Shown here piece by piece: positions 1 to 6,306 of a DNA stretch of 6,539 nucleotides. The number at the start of each line of letters is the position of its first letter. The first letter of the stretch is position 1. The notes beneath the pieces were generated by a model. It searched no databases and was not told where the DNA came from. It worked only from the letters and a program-made list of their open reading frames with translations. Source of the stretch: Desulfobulbaceae bacterium (GTDB lineage Bacteria > Desulfobacterota > Desulfobulbia > Desulfobulbales > SURF-16); assembly GCA_024763115.1 (NCBI GenBank), contig JANTGB010000131.1:1-6539 (forward strand), in the 5' to 3' direction. The position numbers and the translations under genes were made by a program.

Positions 1-978
1 CCATGCATTCAAATGAATTTCTTTGAGAAGATGAGTAGGAGCAATGCTATAATTCCAATTCCCCAAATTTATGTTTTTGCTGATGTTGAGCTCCTTAAAT
101 TCTTTATCGCTTACTTTCAGTCCCTTCTCATACTCCTTTTCATCCGAATACGCTTCAATGCGAAGGCCGGTTTCTGTCCTGGCATTGTTGACAAAATTCA
201 ATAGTATTTCAAAGCTCTCCAGAGGATGTCCAGCCCAATTTTTGCTGATCTCGCTGAACATCCTGTGCTCGATAGGGTTCCATTTACTCGCTCCAGCCGG
301 GTAATGACAGACAAAAATTTCCAATCCGTACTCATTGGCGATACGCTCCTTAAGAAATTTTTTGAAAGCGCGTGGACATGCTCCGTTACTTCCACCGCTA
401 TCTGCCAAAATGAGAAGTTTCTTCGAGTTGGGATATTGCCAACTTCCATGATGTACCCACCATCGAGCGATTGAGCTCACTGCAAATTCCGGAGTATCAG
501 CGGATTGTCCAACTACGACTACTCCGGAATTTAATCCTACATCATAAATCCCATAAGGTGCTGCCATACCCAAGGCCTGAGAACGAAAATCGTGATCTTT
601 AACTTTTTGTGCTTCCCGGCACCACACCTGCCCCTGATTTTTAAACAACCCGATCAATTCCTTTTTCTTGGTATCCACACTGATAATCGGATCACCGGCC
701 GCCTCGAACTGTCGTCTAAAACTTTCTATAATGCCAAATTGTTCATCCCTGTCAGGGTGATTCCCTGCCGACAGTGTTTTGCAGTTTCCCTTCAATGAAT
801 AGTTCAGCTGTGTGAGAAGTCGATAAACCGTTGCCGCTGACACAGAAATATGGAGGCGCTCCTGAAGACAGACAGCTATCTTTCCGGGAGTCTGTCGTGA
901 CCACTTTTTCCCGGACATCGGATCGCCTGCTGTATTAAATTCAAGGATATCTCTGATCTCTTCGACTATCTCAGGAGT
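1..978 (-). CDS. ISAzo13-family transposase, catalytic DDE frame (ORF B), partial at 3' end
   Basis: This is the RNase H-like DDE catalytic half, lying in the -1 frame relative to ORF A. From the codon at 978-976 it reads TPEIVEEIRDILEF and stays open for 326 codons to the window edge with no stop, so its C-terminus is outside. By homology it cuts and joins DNA at the IS ends. Candidate catalytic residues are Asp in SVDTKKKEL (codon 675-673), Asp in ILADSGGSNG (402-400) and Glu in KWNPIEHRMF (270-268). The Asp-Asp and Asp-Glu gaps are 90 and 43 residues. A family-typical stretch from GLKVSDKEF to NWNYSI near the edge suggests the stop lies only a short way beyond. I see no start codon or ribosome binding site of its own near 978. 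Expression as an A-B fusion of at least 568 aa through frameshifting is the simplest reading. A disabling single-base deletion or a sequencing error is the alternative. Confidence 0.82.
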
Positions 979-1703
979 TTTTTTTCCACTTGTTTCCTCC
1001 CAGCTCCCTCTACCCGGATCCTATCAAATTGCACATCATGCTTTTGAAGTTCACGACGTCCTTTGGCAACTGTTTGAGGATGTAACCCAAGAAACTCCGC
1101 TATGTGAAGATCTCCTCCATGCCCGATCTTCAAGGCCTCCAATCCTGCGTAAAGCCGTCGTTGTTGTTCATCCAGCATGCTGACAAAAAGAATAATAGCG
1201 GCTTTGACCTCATCGGAAAAATCTGTTGCTGCATTTACTTGAACTTGATGACTCAAAAGTTGTTTTTTACGAATCGCCGGTACAGGGGAACAGTATAAAT
1301 AAGCCCCGGAAATCTTTTTTCTTCCAACACTGCCTTTTTTGAAGAGTTTCAGAAGTGGAGATTTTACTTCAACATGGAGTAACTTTTCCAGGTCAGATGC
1401 AAAATATCCGGCCTTGGATTTCGTTGCAAAATGCTCCAATGTTGACAACAGGTTTCCATATCGCGAGAAACATACGGACTGGTGGCACCAGAGTCCGTTA
1501 TTGTCAAATTCAGCAATTGAGTCGAGTGTATAAAATCGTCCTCCATGCGAGTAGCTTGATCTGGATGACAAGCTTTTAAGAATTCGGAAAACTGTCATAT
1601 CAACTTTCGTGCCAACAGCTACCTTCAACTCTTTTAACATACTGATCTTATTCTTTATAAGAAACAGTTCTACATCCTTTTTACAGTATCTGGTCTTATT
1701 CAT
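966..1703 (-). CDS. ISAzo13-family transposase, N-terminal frame (ORF A)
   Basis: This is the N-terminal half of the transposase, 245 aa from the ATG at 1703 to the TAG at 966-968. An ATG at 1742 gives 258 aa, but it lies inside the -10 box of the only good promoter, so an mRNA from that promoter would lack it. I prefer 1703, although no Shine-Dalgarno site precedes either ATG. Numbering from the longer form, residues about 30-165 match a region I recall from proteins linked to this transposase group (the SYSHGGRFYTLD, GLWCHQ, GYFASDLEKLLHVEVK and YLYCSP stretches), possibly winged-helix DNA binding. Residues 191-233 form a helix-turn-helix segment (LDEQQRRLYAGLEALKIGHG, then GLHPQTVAKGRREL). 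The frame stops three codons after a run of eight A, while the catalytic part continues in the -1 frame. ORF A alone has no catalytic residues and may act as a DNA-binding regulator of transposition. Confidence 0.8.
   Translation of the reverse strand: MNKTRYCKKDVELFLIKNKISMLKELKVAVGTKVDMTVFRILKSLSSRSSYSHGGRFYTLDSIAEFDNNGLWCHQSVCFSRYGNLLSTLEHFATKSKAGYFASDLEKLLHVEVKSPLLKLFKKGSVGRKKISGAYLYCSPVPAIRKKQLLSHQVQVNAATDFSDEVKAAIILFVSMLDEQQRRLYAGLEALKIGHGGDLHIAEFLGLHPQTVAKGRRELQKHDVQFDRIRVEGAGRKQVEKKLLR
978..1001 (-). promoter_or_regulatory. Probable programmed -1 frameshift site (A8 slippery run with upstream SD-like element)
   Basis: On the minus strand ORF A reads GTG GAA AAA AAA CTC. The last seven A (984-978) form an A AAA AAA heptamer in the X XXY YYZ phase needed for -1 slippage of two tRNAs. 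Slipping back one base gives ACT CCT GAG, which enters ORF B exactly at the protein junction expected (VEKK followed by TPEIVEEI). A GGGAGG at 1001-996 lies 11 nt upstream of the heptamer. That is close to the spacing of the SD-like stimulator of E. coli dnaX frameshifting. A weak bulged stem just downstream (CTCCTGA with TCAGAG) could add stimulation. Polymerase slippage on the A run would have the same effect. Confidence 0.68.
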
Positions 1704-1752
1704 AATGCTATAATGACAACAATTTTTTACGATTGTTGTCATTATAACATTA
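1703..1752. repeat. Long palindrome over the transposase promoter and start codon
   Basis: The arms 1709-1723 and 1732-1746 are perfectly complementary over 15 bp (TATAATGACAACAAT against its reverse complement), with an 8-nt spacer. After one mismatch (1708/1747) five more pairs extend the arms to 1703 and 1752. The transposase ATG (1703-1701) sits at the base of the arm and the -10 box lies within the other arm. An mRNA reading through from the gspE side would contain both arms and could fold into a 21-bp-arm hairpin at the start codon. An mRNA begun near 1734 would lack most of the first arm. The site could also be a repressor operator. Confidence 0.75.
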
Positions 1753-1770
1753 CGATGCGTGAAAAGTCAA
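1741..1770 (-). promoter_or_regulatory. Transposase promoter, sigma-70 type
   Basis: On the minus strand TTGACT (1770-1765) and TATAAT (1746-1741) are separated by 18 nt. This is a perfect -10 box and a five-of-six -35 box. Transcription would begin near 1734, giving a leader of about 31 nt before the ATG at 1703. The -10 lies within the right arm of the 1703-1752 palindrome, so a protein bound to the palindrome would block the promoter. Confidence 0.7.
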
Positions 1771-1886
1771 ATCGCTATTTCTTTCCTCATGTTCTTGATT
1801 TCACGAATTATACGTCAAGAAAAAGTTAAGTTATATTGTCGTAGAGTGTCGATTGTAAATGTTAGAATGCCAATGTTTAAGCCGAG

Positions 1887-1994
1887 GTTATTTTTGAGCG
1901 ATCCCTTAGGTTCGTTCTTTTGGGACTTCGAAGCATACTTGTGCTATTCGAGAAGGCCCAAACGGGCCAAGATGAGGTGCTGGTGAACGCTTAC
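1887..1994. mobile_element. Small palindromic MITE-like element, family B, left end decayed
   Basis: The right end, read on the minus strand from 1994, begins GTAAGCGTTCACCAGCACC. The two halves form an imperfect hairpin around about 1938-1942, including CGTTTGGG-like and CTTC/GAA blocks on both arms. The left half 1904-1937 matches 6506-6539 at 32 of 34 bases in direct orientation. By symmetry the left end would be near 1887, where only about 11 of 19 bases fit the end sequence, so it looks decayed. There is no coding content. The GTAAGCG start resembles IS66-type ends, which is a family impression only. The rest of 1771-2082 shows no gene, no clear terminator for gspE and no other structure that I can support. 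Confidence 0.55.
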
Positions 1995-2082
1995 GTTGGG
2001 GGTATATCGGGCCACACTATTCCTGTCTACTATCTTTGCTATTCCGGCATGGGACATATTACTGCTGTTTAATGCGGTATAA

Positions 2083-3762
2083 TCATAAAGAGCCATTACT
2101 TACTCCCCGACATACCCTGACAACCTCCGACAAGGTAGTTATTCCACTCTTGACCTTGTCAAGTCCATCAAGAAACATGGGCTTAAAGCCGCTGGAAGCG
2201 GCAATCTTTTCCAATTCGTCCTGATCAACTCCCCTGGCAACCCCCCGGCACATACTGTCATCCAGGGGCAAAAGCTCATAAATGCCCACCCGGCCTATAT
2301 AACCGGTGCCTGAGCAATTTTTACAACCCCGGCCGATGAACATTTCAAAATCGCCGCCCTCCGGCACATAGCCTAAGTTCTCGGAAATCAACCCTTTGCT
2401 TTCCCGGCATTCCGGGCAGATGGAGCGGACCAGGCGCTGGGCCATAATTCCCCGGAGTGATGAAGCAATGAGGAAACGCTCCACTCCTATATCAATCATT
2501 CTGGTAATGGCGGAAACAGCGTCGTTGGTATGCAGGGTGGAAAAAACAAGATGGCCGGTAAGAGATGATTGTACTGCTATTTCCGCCGTGTCAAAATCGC
2601 GTATCTCACCAACCATGATAATATCAGGATCCTGGCGGACTATGGATCGCAGCCCCCTGGCAAAAGTCAAACCGATATCAGAACGAACCTGAATCTGGTT
2701 TATGCCGTGCAACTGGTATTCAACCGGGTCTTCCAGGGTAATAATCTTGTTGCTGCCGGAATTGATCTTATTCATGGCGCAATACAGAGTTGTTGTCTTG
2801 CCGCTGCCCGTAGGGCCGGTAACCAGGATAATGCCGTTAGCCACAGTTATGAGCCGACCAAATACCTTTTCCACCTCAGGCGGCATGCCAAGTTGACTCA
2901 TATCAAGAATAATACTGCCCTTTTCCAGAATACGGATAACCACGCCCTCGCCGTAAATAGTGGGCATGGTTGAAACCCGCAGATCCACCTCCCGGCCACT
3001 GATCCGCAGGGAAATTTTGCCGTCCTGAGGAATACGCCGTTCAGCAATATCGAGGCCGGCTAATAATTTTGTTCGGGAAATAATTGCGGCCTGCATGGAA
3101 GCAGGTGGAATTTCATACTCCTGAAGAATCCCGTCCACCCGAAAGCGAATCAACTGCCCTTCTTCCAGAGATTCGATATGAATATCACTGGCCCGGCGAT
3201 TAAGACCGGTATCAATCAGGGTGTTGACATATTTGATTACCGGCGCTTCCGAGGCCATATCTTTCAAACGGTCGACATCGGCTTCATCAATGAGCAGTTC
3301 TCCGGCCTCGGCATCTTGCCGGCCCAGGTCATAATGCTCTTCCATAATTGATTCGAGAACCGACTCCGGACAAAGTTGAACTGTAACCGGTTCCGGGAAT
3401 AACAATTCCACTGCGGAAAATATGTCGCCGTCTTTCACATTATTGAGCAGAAGAATTATCTGCTCATTCCGCCTGAACAAGGCAAAAGGATGTTCCCGAT
3501 GAAAAATAGGAGAAATATCAAAAGTAAGAAATTCGTCATTATCCGGTTGAGGCTCATACGCTTTCAGGGAAAGCTGTTCCGCCAGAGCAGCAAGAATATC
3601 TTCTTCACTGATAAAGCCGAGAGAAATAAGAATTTCCCCCAGGCTCTGGGGCACGGTTTCAAGATGGGTTAGAGCCCTCTCCAGCTGGCTGGGCTGAATC
3701 TTGCCGATGCGTACCAGCAATTCGCCTATTTTCTCTTTTTTTTTGAAAACTACGGAACTCAT
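2083..3762 (-). CDS. gspE: Type II secretion/type IV pilus-like assembly ATPase GspE, complete
   Basis: This is a cytoplasmic hexameric ATPase that by family powers pseudopilus assembly at the inner membrane, 559 aa. Residues about 11-65 form an MshEN/T2SSE-N type domain with two related blocks (KIGELLVRIGKIQPSQLERA and LGEILISLGFISEEDILAAL). Residues 172-280 are the N2 domain, including RRASDIHIE and RFRVDGILQE. The ATPase core carries Walker A GPTGSGKT (316-323, K322), the Asp box LEDPVEY (343-349), Walker B DIIMVGEIRD (380-389, E386) and the His box STLHTND (408-414). CPEC (449-452) and CKNC (480-483) form the zinc site usual for GspE, and LRGIMAQRLVRSICP also favours GspE over PilB. The ATG at 3762 is the first start after an in-frame TGA and fits the family's N-terminus, but no Shine-Dalgarno site is seen and a repeat end overlaps it. 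No other gsp gene is in the window. The positions of the c-di-GMP-binding Arg of MshEN domains are Lys11 and Ser40 here, so nucleotide binding by that domain is doubtful. Confidence 0.92.
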   Translation of the reverse strand: MSSVVFKKKEKIGELLVRIGKIQPSQLERALTHLETVPQSLGEILISLGFISEEDILAALAEQLSLKAYEPQPDNDEFLTFDISPIFHREHPFALFRRNEQIILLLNNVKDGDIFSAVELLFPEPVTVQLCPESVLESIMEEHYDLGRQDAEAGELLIDEADVDRLKDMASEAPVIKYVNTLIDTGLNRRASDIHIESLEEGQLIRFRVDGILQEYEIPPASMQAAIISRTKLLAGLDIAERRIPQDGKISLRISGREVDLRVSTMPTIYGEGVVIRILEKGSIILDMSQLGMPPEVEKVFGRLITVANGIILVTGPTGSGKTTTLYCAMNKINSGSNKIITLEDPVEYQLHGINQIQVRSDIGLTFARGLRSIVRQDPDIIMVGEIRDFDTAEIAVQSSLTGHLVFSTLHTNDAVSAITRMIDIGVERFLIASSLRGIMAQRLVRSICPECRESKGLISENLGYVPEGGDFEMFIGRGCKNCSGTGYIGRVGIYELLPLDDSMCRGVARGVDQDELEKIAASSGFKPMFLDGLDKVKSGITTLSEVVRVCRGVSNGSL

Positions 3763-4084
3763 AACTATTCAGCCGGATCAAAAAAATGCAATAACAACTG
3801 TCCTGTAACGTTCATATGTGCCCTGAATTTGCTCATTAGATTAAAACTGCGGTAACTATTCAAGTAAGGACGAAAAACCGCCCCAACCACCGATCTGTAT
3901 GACGGCGCTTTGCTCCTGTTCGGAGGTAAGCGAACAAAGTGAGAATCCGTATGCTTCAGCTGTGCGTGATAAGGCCGGCGCGGCATACTAATGCTATGTA
4001 AGACAGACTTATCGCGTGCAGGTAAGCACCCTTAAAAACAGGGCACAAACTTCGACTCCGGATGAAGCGCAGCTGAATAATTAC
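3761..4084. repeat. Family-A repeat pieces between gspE and the YcaO-type gene, boundaries uncertain
   Basis: Three copies of the family-A end motif (GTAACTATTCAG, bounded at 6095 and 6306) occur here. One is ATAACTATTCAG at 3761-3772, touching the gspE start. The second is GTAACTATTCA at 3852-3862. The third is an inverted end at 4073-4084. Read on the minus strand, 4084-4061 matches 6095-6118 at 22 of 24 bases, which goes well beyond the 12-bp core. The span could be one element of 324 bp, one of 233 bp (3852-4084), or overlapping remnants. The interior does not clearly match the 6095-6306 element. No convincing gene is inside. Confidence 0.5.
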
Positions 4085-4345
4085 GAAATACATAACTACT
4101 ACTCACGGGGCAAATGTCTTACCGGTTATATAACTACCTTATTTCAAAACTTATTTTTCAGTTCTAAGTCAAAATTTATGCCTTTTTTCCAGGGGCGCTT
4201 ATCTCTTGTTTTTTAGACCAGTCAGTTAAGCGAAAACTCCGAGCGAGTACTGAACAGAGTGACGGCTTCTCAGAAGTAAGGCGCTGAAAATCGACCTGGA
4301 CAGCGAATTTTTCCTGAAATTATGGGATAAAATAAAATTCCGGAT
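3763..4345. other. 583-nt intergenic region, repeat-rich, no supported gene
   Basis: Besides the repeat pieces listed separately, this region has an AT-rich stretch (about 4100-4190). A CAGGGCACAAA block at 4039-4049, preceded by GGTAAGC at 4021, recurs in similar form at 6443-6466. I found no minus-strand promoter for gspE that I would defend: a TTGACT near 4170 has no properly spaced -10 box. I found no rho-independent terminator after the YcaO-type gene. A 73-codon open frame (3986-3765) lies inside the repeats and is probably not a gene. Confidence 0.6.
4243..4283 (-). repeat. Inverted copy of the family-A core segment
   Basis: The minus strand of this 41-bp stretch matches 6193-6233 at 36 of 41 bases by my alignment, including the block GCCGTCACTCTGTTCAGTA. 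It lies on the wrong side of the inverted end at 4084 to belong to the same intact element, so it is a separate or rearranged fragment. It starts 63 nt beyond the stop of the YcaO-type gene. Confidence 0.6.
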
Positions 4346-6085
4346 TCAAGATTTTTTCAGCTCAGCAAGTTGTTCCCCGGCAAAGGTTATACCCGGATCA
4401 AGCTCCAGGGCCAGTTCAAAATAACTTCTGGCCTTATCAAGTTCGCCCAGCTTACGGTAATTGACCCCGAGATTGGCATAATCAACGGCAGAGGAGGGTA
4501 ACAGATCCACAGCCCGGTGAAAATGATTTATTGCCTGCTGATATTCTTCCAGCTTAAAATAACAAACCCCCATGATATTATGGATATCCGGCCTCTCCTC
4601 ATCATGGACAAGCCCCTTGGTAAGGATCGGCAGAGCATCGCCGTAACGCCCTAAATTCTTCAGGCAATCACCAATATATGAATAAATATAAGGAAGATCT
4701 TCCTCGGTCGGATCAAGTTCAAGGGCAGCCTGCAAATGAACAAGAGCCTCATCAAGCAGGCCAAGAGAAATAAAATTACGGCCCAGATAAAACTCGACAT
4801 AATAGGCATCAGGCAATATTTTGCCCATGGCCTGCAACAGGCTGTTGGCAGCCTGGAGATCATCTATTCTTTCAGTCACCAGCTTGGCGGCAAAAAGACC
4901 GGCATTGTTAATCCGGGAACGTTCGCGGAAATGAGCTCCCGGGACAATTACATAAACTGCGGGAATCTTGAGGCGGGGATGGGTTATGTCCAGAACAAAA
5001 ACTTCCATCCGCAACCGGGCAAGAGCAGCCAGACAATTTTCAATTTCCACCCGGATATTACCATTGCTCAGATCCGCCATATCCTCAACCCGGATGGAAC
5101 TGCTGCTGCGGGTAATATATTCCACCTCCGCCAGGGAACGGGGCTTGGGCAGGCCGCTGGCAATATAGTTTGCCCGGGAATTGAAATCTCCGGCCAGTTG
5201 AGCCACTTCGGTAAGAGCGCGAATAAGAGATTTTTCCGGCTGGGGCGTGGTTCCGGCGGTAAAGACAATTTCACTGGTTTCCGGAAAAGTCGAAGGATCA
5301 ACGGCCAGGGCGGCAACTGTGGGAATTCCGGTATCCAGAGTCAGATCATTAAAATAAACCTCAATACCGCATCTTTTAAACTTTTCCAACAGTTCAATTG
5401 CCACAGGATCACTTAAGGAATCATGGTCTATGGCCGGAGTAGCAAGTTTATCGTAACTCACCAGGGAAGAGACATGACGTTCCACTACTTCGCATAATCC
5501 CTGGCTCACCGCCTCTTCAATGGTATTGCCGGCGGAAGGGCCGTTAAATTCGTTAATGGCATAAAACCAACTGAAGGGAATCAGTGTTTCCGCCTTGGTG
5601 GTCAGATTCCGGGCCCATGCCCATTCAATAGGAATTCCCGCCAGCAGTTCAGCCAGCTGCTGAGCTGAGGTATGCTCATCATGAACTGATTTCAGCATCA
5701 TCTCCAGGGACATTACCGGATATTTATCCTTAACCTCGGGATAAGCGGCAATGATAAAATCAGCCGAATCCCGCATAAAGCTGAAAAAACTGAAACGTTC
5801 AGCCAGTTCCATGCAGGCGCTGGCTTGAGCCTGTTCCGGGGTGCTTCCCTTGCCCATCTGTTTTTTAGTGCCGATAATCTCTTCACCGTCCCGGCCGCAG
5901 ACGCTGAAATAAACCGGAATATCCAACCTGCCGTTATCAACCCGCTTTACTTCCTTTAAAATATCAAGGTCTTCCTCTCTGAGACGCTGACGAAAAAGCT
6001 CAACTGTTTCGGTCGGTGAAAGTGCCTTGTCAAGATCCTGGGTATATGTCTTGTAACAGTCCTTAAGACTTATAATTTTTTTCAT
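4346..6085 (-). CDS. YcaO-domain protein with C-terminal TPR repeats, stand-alone
   Basis: 579 aa, cytoplasmic, with no signal peptide or membrane segment. YcaO enzymes use ATP to activate a backbone amide, for example in azoline, thioamide or amidine formation. The target of this one is unknown. The YcaO domain spans about residues 55-390. Likely nucleotide and metal-binding blocks are SACMELAER (89-97, E93 and E96), QGLCEVVER (195-203, E199 and E202) and RALTEVAQ (289-296). Residues about 427-565 form four TPR units, such as LLDEALVHLQAALELDP and ELDKARSYFELALELDP, which suggests a protein-binding arm. A YcaO domain followed by a TPR-like C-terminus is the layout of E. coli YcaO, whose role is unsettled (linked to RimO-dependent S12 methylthiolation). 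The C-terminus lacks the PxPxP tail of azoline-forming cyclodehydratases. No precursor peptide, E1-like, ocin-ThiF or TfuA gene is in view. The ATG at 6085 follows an in-frame TAA two codons upstream. No Shine-Dalgarno site is visible, and a MITE ends 9 nt before it. Confidence 0.9.
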   Translation of the reverse strand: MKKIISLKDCYKTYTQDLDKALSPTETVELFRQRLREEDLDILKEVKRVDNGRLDIPVYFSVCGRDGEEIIGTKKQMGKGSTPEQAQASACMELAERFSFFSFMRDSADFIIAAYPEVKDKYPVMSLEMMLKSVHDEHTSAQQLAELLAGIPIEWAWARNLTTKAETLIPFSWFYAINEFNGPSAGNTIEEAVSQGLCEVVERHVSSLVSYDKLATPAIDHDSLSDPVAIELLEKFKRCGIEVYFNDLTLDTGIPTVAALAVDPSTFPETSEIVFTAGTTPQPEKSLIRALTEVAQLAGDFNSRANYIASGLPKPRSLAEVEYITRSSSSIRVEDMADLSNGNIRVEIENCLAALARLRMEVFVLDITHPRLKIPAVYVIVPGAHFRERSRINNAGLFAAKLVTERIDDLQAANSLLQAMGKILPDAYYVEFYLGRNFISLGLLDEALVHLQAALELDPTEEDLPYIYSYIGDCLKNLGRYGDALPILTKGLVHDEERPDIHNIMGVCYFKLEEYQQAINHFHRAVDLLPSSAVDYANLGVNYRKLGELDKARSYFELALELDPGITFAGEQLAELKKS

Positions 6086-6094
6086 AATTTAACA

Positions 6095-6306
6095 GTAACT
6101 ATTCAGCTGCACTTCATCAGCGCCCGATCAGGCTGACTCAGGGCTCATGCGAAAATAACTTTGCATTCCAAGGCGCAACCTGAACATTTAGACGCCTTAC
6201 TCCCGAAAAGCCGTCACTCTGTTCAGTATTTGCGTGAGTCCTTACATAAAATCGGGAGGCTGCGTCAGCCTGATCGTACATAGCCATAGTACATCTGAAT
6301 AGTTAC
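6095..6306. mobile_element. 212-bp MITE-like element, family A, with paired ends
   Basis: The two ends are perfect 12-bp inverted repeats (GTAACTATTCAG at 6095-6106 and its complement at 6295-6306), with 17 of 19 bases matching over the first 19. A second perfectly paired block, CGATCAGGCTGAC (6125-6137 with 6264-6276), lies exactly 30 nt in from each end. The terminal repeat is therefore an imperfect arm of about 46 bp. The interior holds the 6193-6233 core that recurs inverted at 4243-4283. No coding frame and no clear target duplication are seen (flanks AACA and ATTC). No transposase with matching ends is in the window. Confidence 0.72.

Larger units (their letters stand above)
1..1770 (-). 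mobile_element. ISAzo13-family insertion sequence, truncated by the window edge
   Basis: This span holds a two-frame transposase, its promoter and a promoter-proximal palindrome, all read right to left. The family call rests on the translated catalytic part: a VDTKKKELIG block, an LADSGGSNG block and a KWNPIEHRMFS block, in the order and spacing known from ISAzo13 (Rhodopirellula-type) transposases. It also rests on the LDEQQRRLYAGLEAL...GHGG helix-turn-helix region just before them. The C-terminal end of the element lies left of position 1, so one terminal inverted repeat and the target duplication cannot be seen. The right end must lie beyond the -35 box at 1765-1770, but I cannot place it. 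A family-B element end at 1994 is one candidate. The size and activity of the whole element are therefore unknown. Confidence 0.82.

Noticed and set aside
1709..1714. TATAAT on the plus strand in the left palindrome arm, as a divergent promoter
   Set aside because: It is a mirror of the true -10 box. The nearest -35-like hexamer (TTTACA at 1680-1685) is 23 nt away.
966..1742. Calling the transposase a dead pseudogene because of the frame break
   Set aside because: ORF B is open over 326 codons with all three catalytic residues, and the break sits on an in-phase slippery heptamer with an SD-like stimulator, so a programmed frameshift is the better reading. A real deletion cannot be excluded from this sequence alone.
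1904..1964. Possible integron attC-like site because of CGTTTGGG and CCCAAACG arms
   Set aside because: The terminal core triplets do not fit the GTTRRRY/RYYYAAC pattern, and the arms are explained better as the centre of a palindromic family-B element.
2078..2083. TATAAT on the plus strand near the gspE stop
   Set aside because: No -35 box lies at a suitable distance and it would drive only antisense transcription.
2569..2973. 134-codon plus-strand open frame
   Set aside because: It is antisense to the gspE ATPase core, which carries all the family motifs. It is a shadow frame.
3765..3986. 73-codon minus-strand open frame ending 2 nt before the gspE ATG
   Set aside because: It lies inside repeat material, has no ribosome binding site or recognizable domain, and its stop is formed by the repeat end. 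Translational coupling to gspE is possible but unsupported.
4196..4236. GCGCTTA...TAAGCG pairing as a terminator for the YcaO-type gene
   Set aside because: The stem is only six to seven pairs around a long loop and no T-run follows on the minus strand.
4736..5416. 226-codon plus-strand open frame
   Set aside because: It is antisense to the YcaO-TPR coding sequence, has an unnatural composition and no domain, and is explained as a shadow of the real gene.
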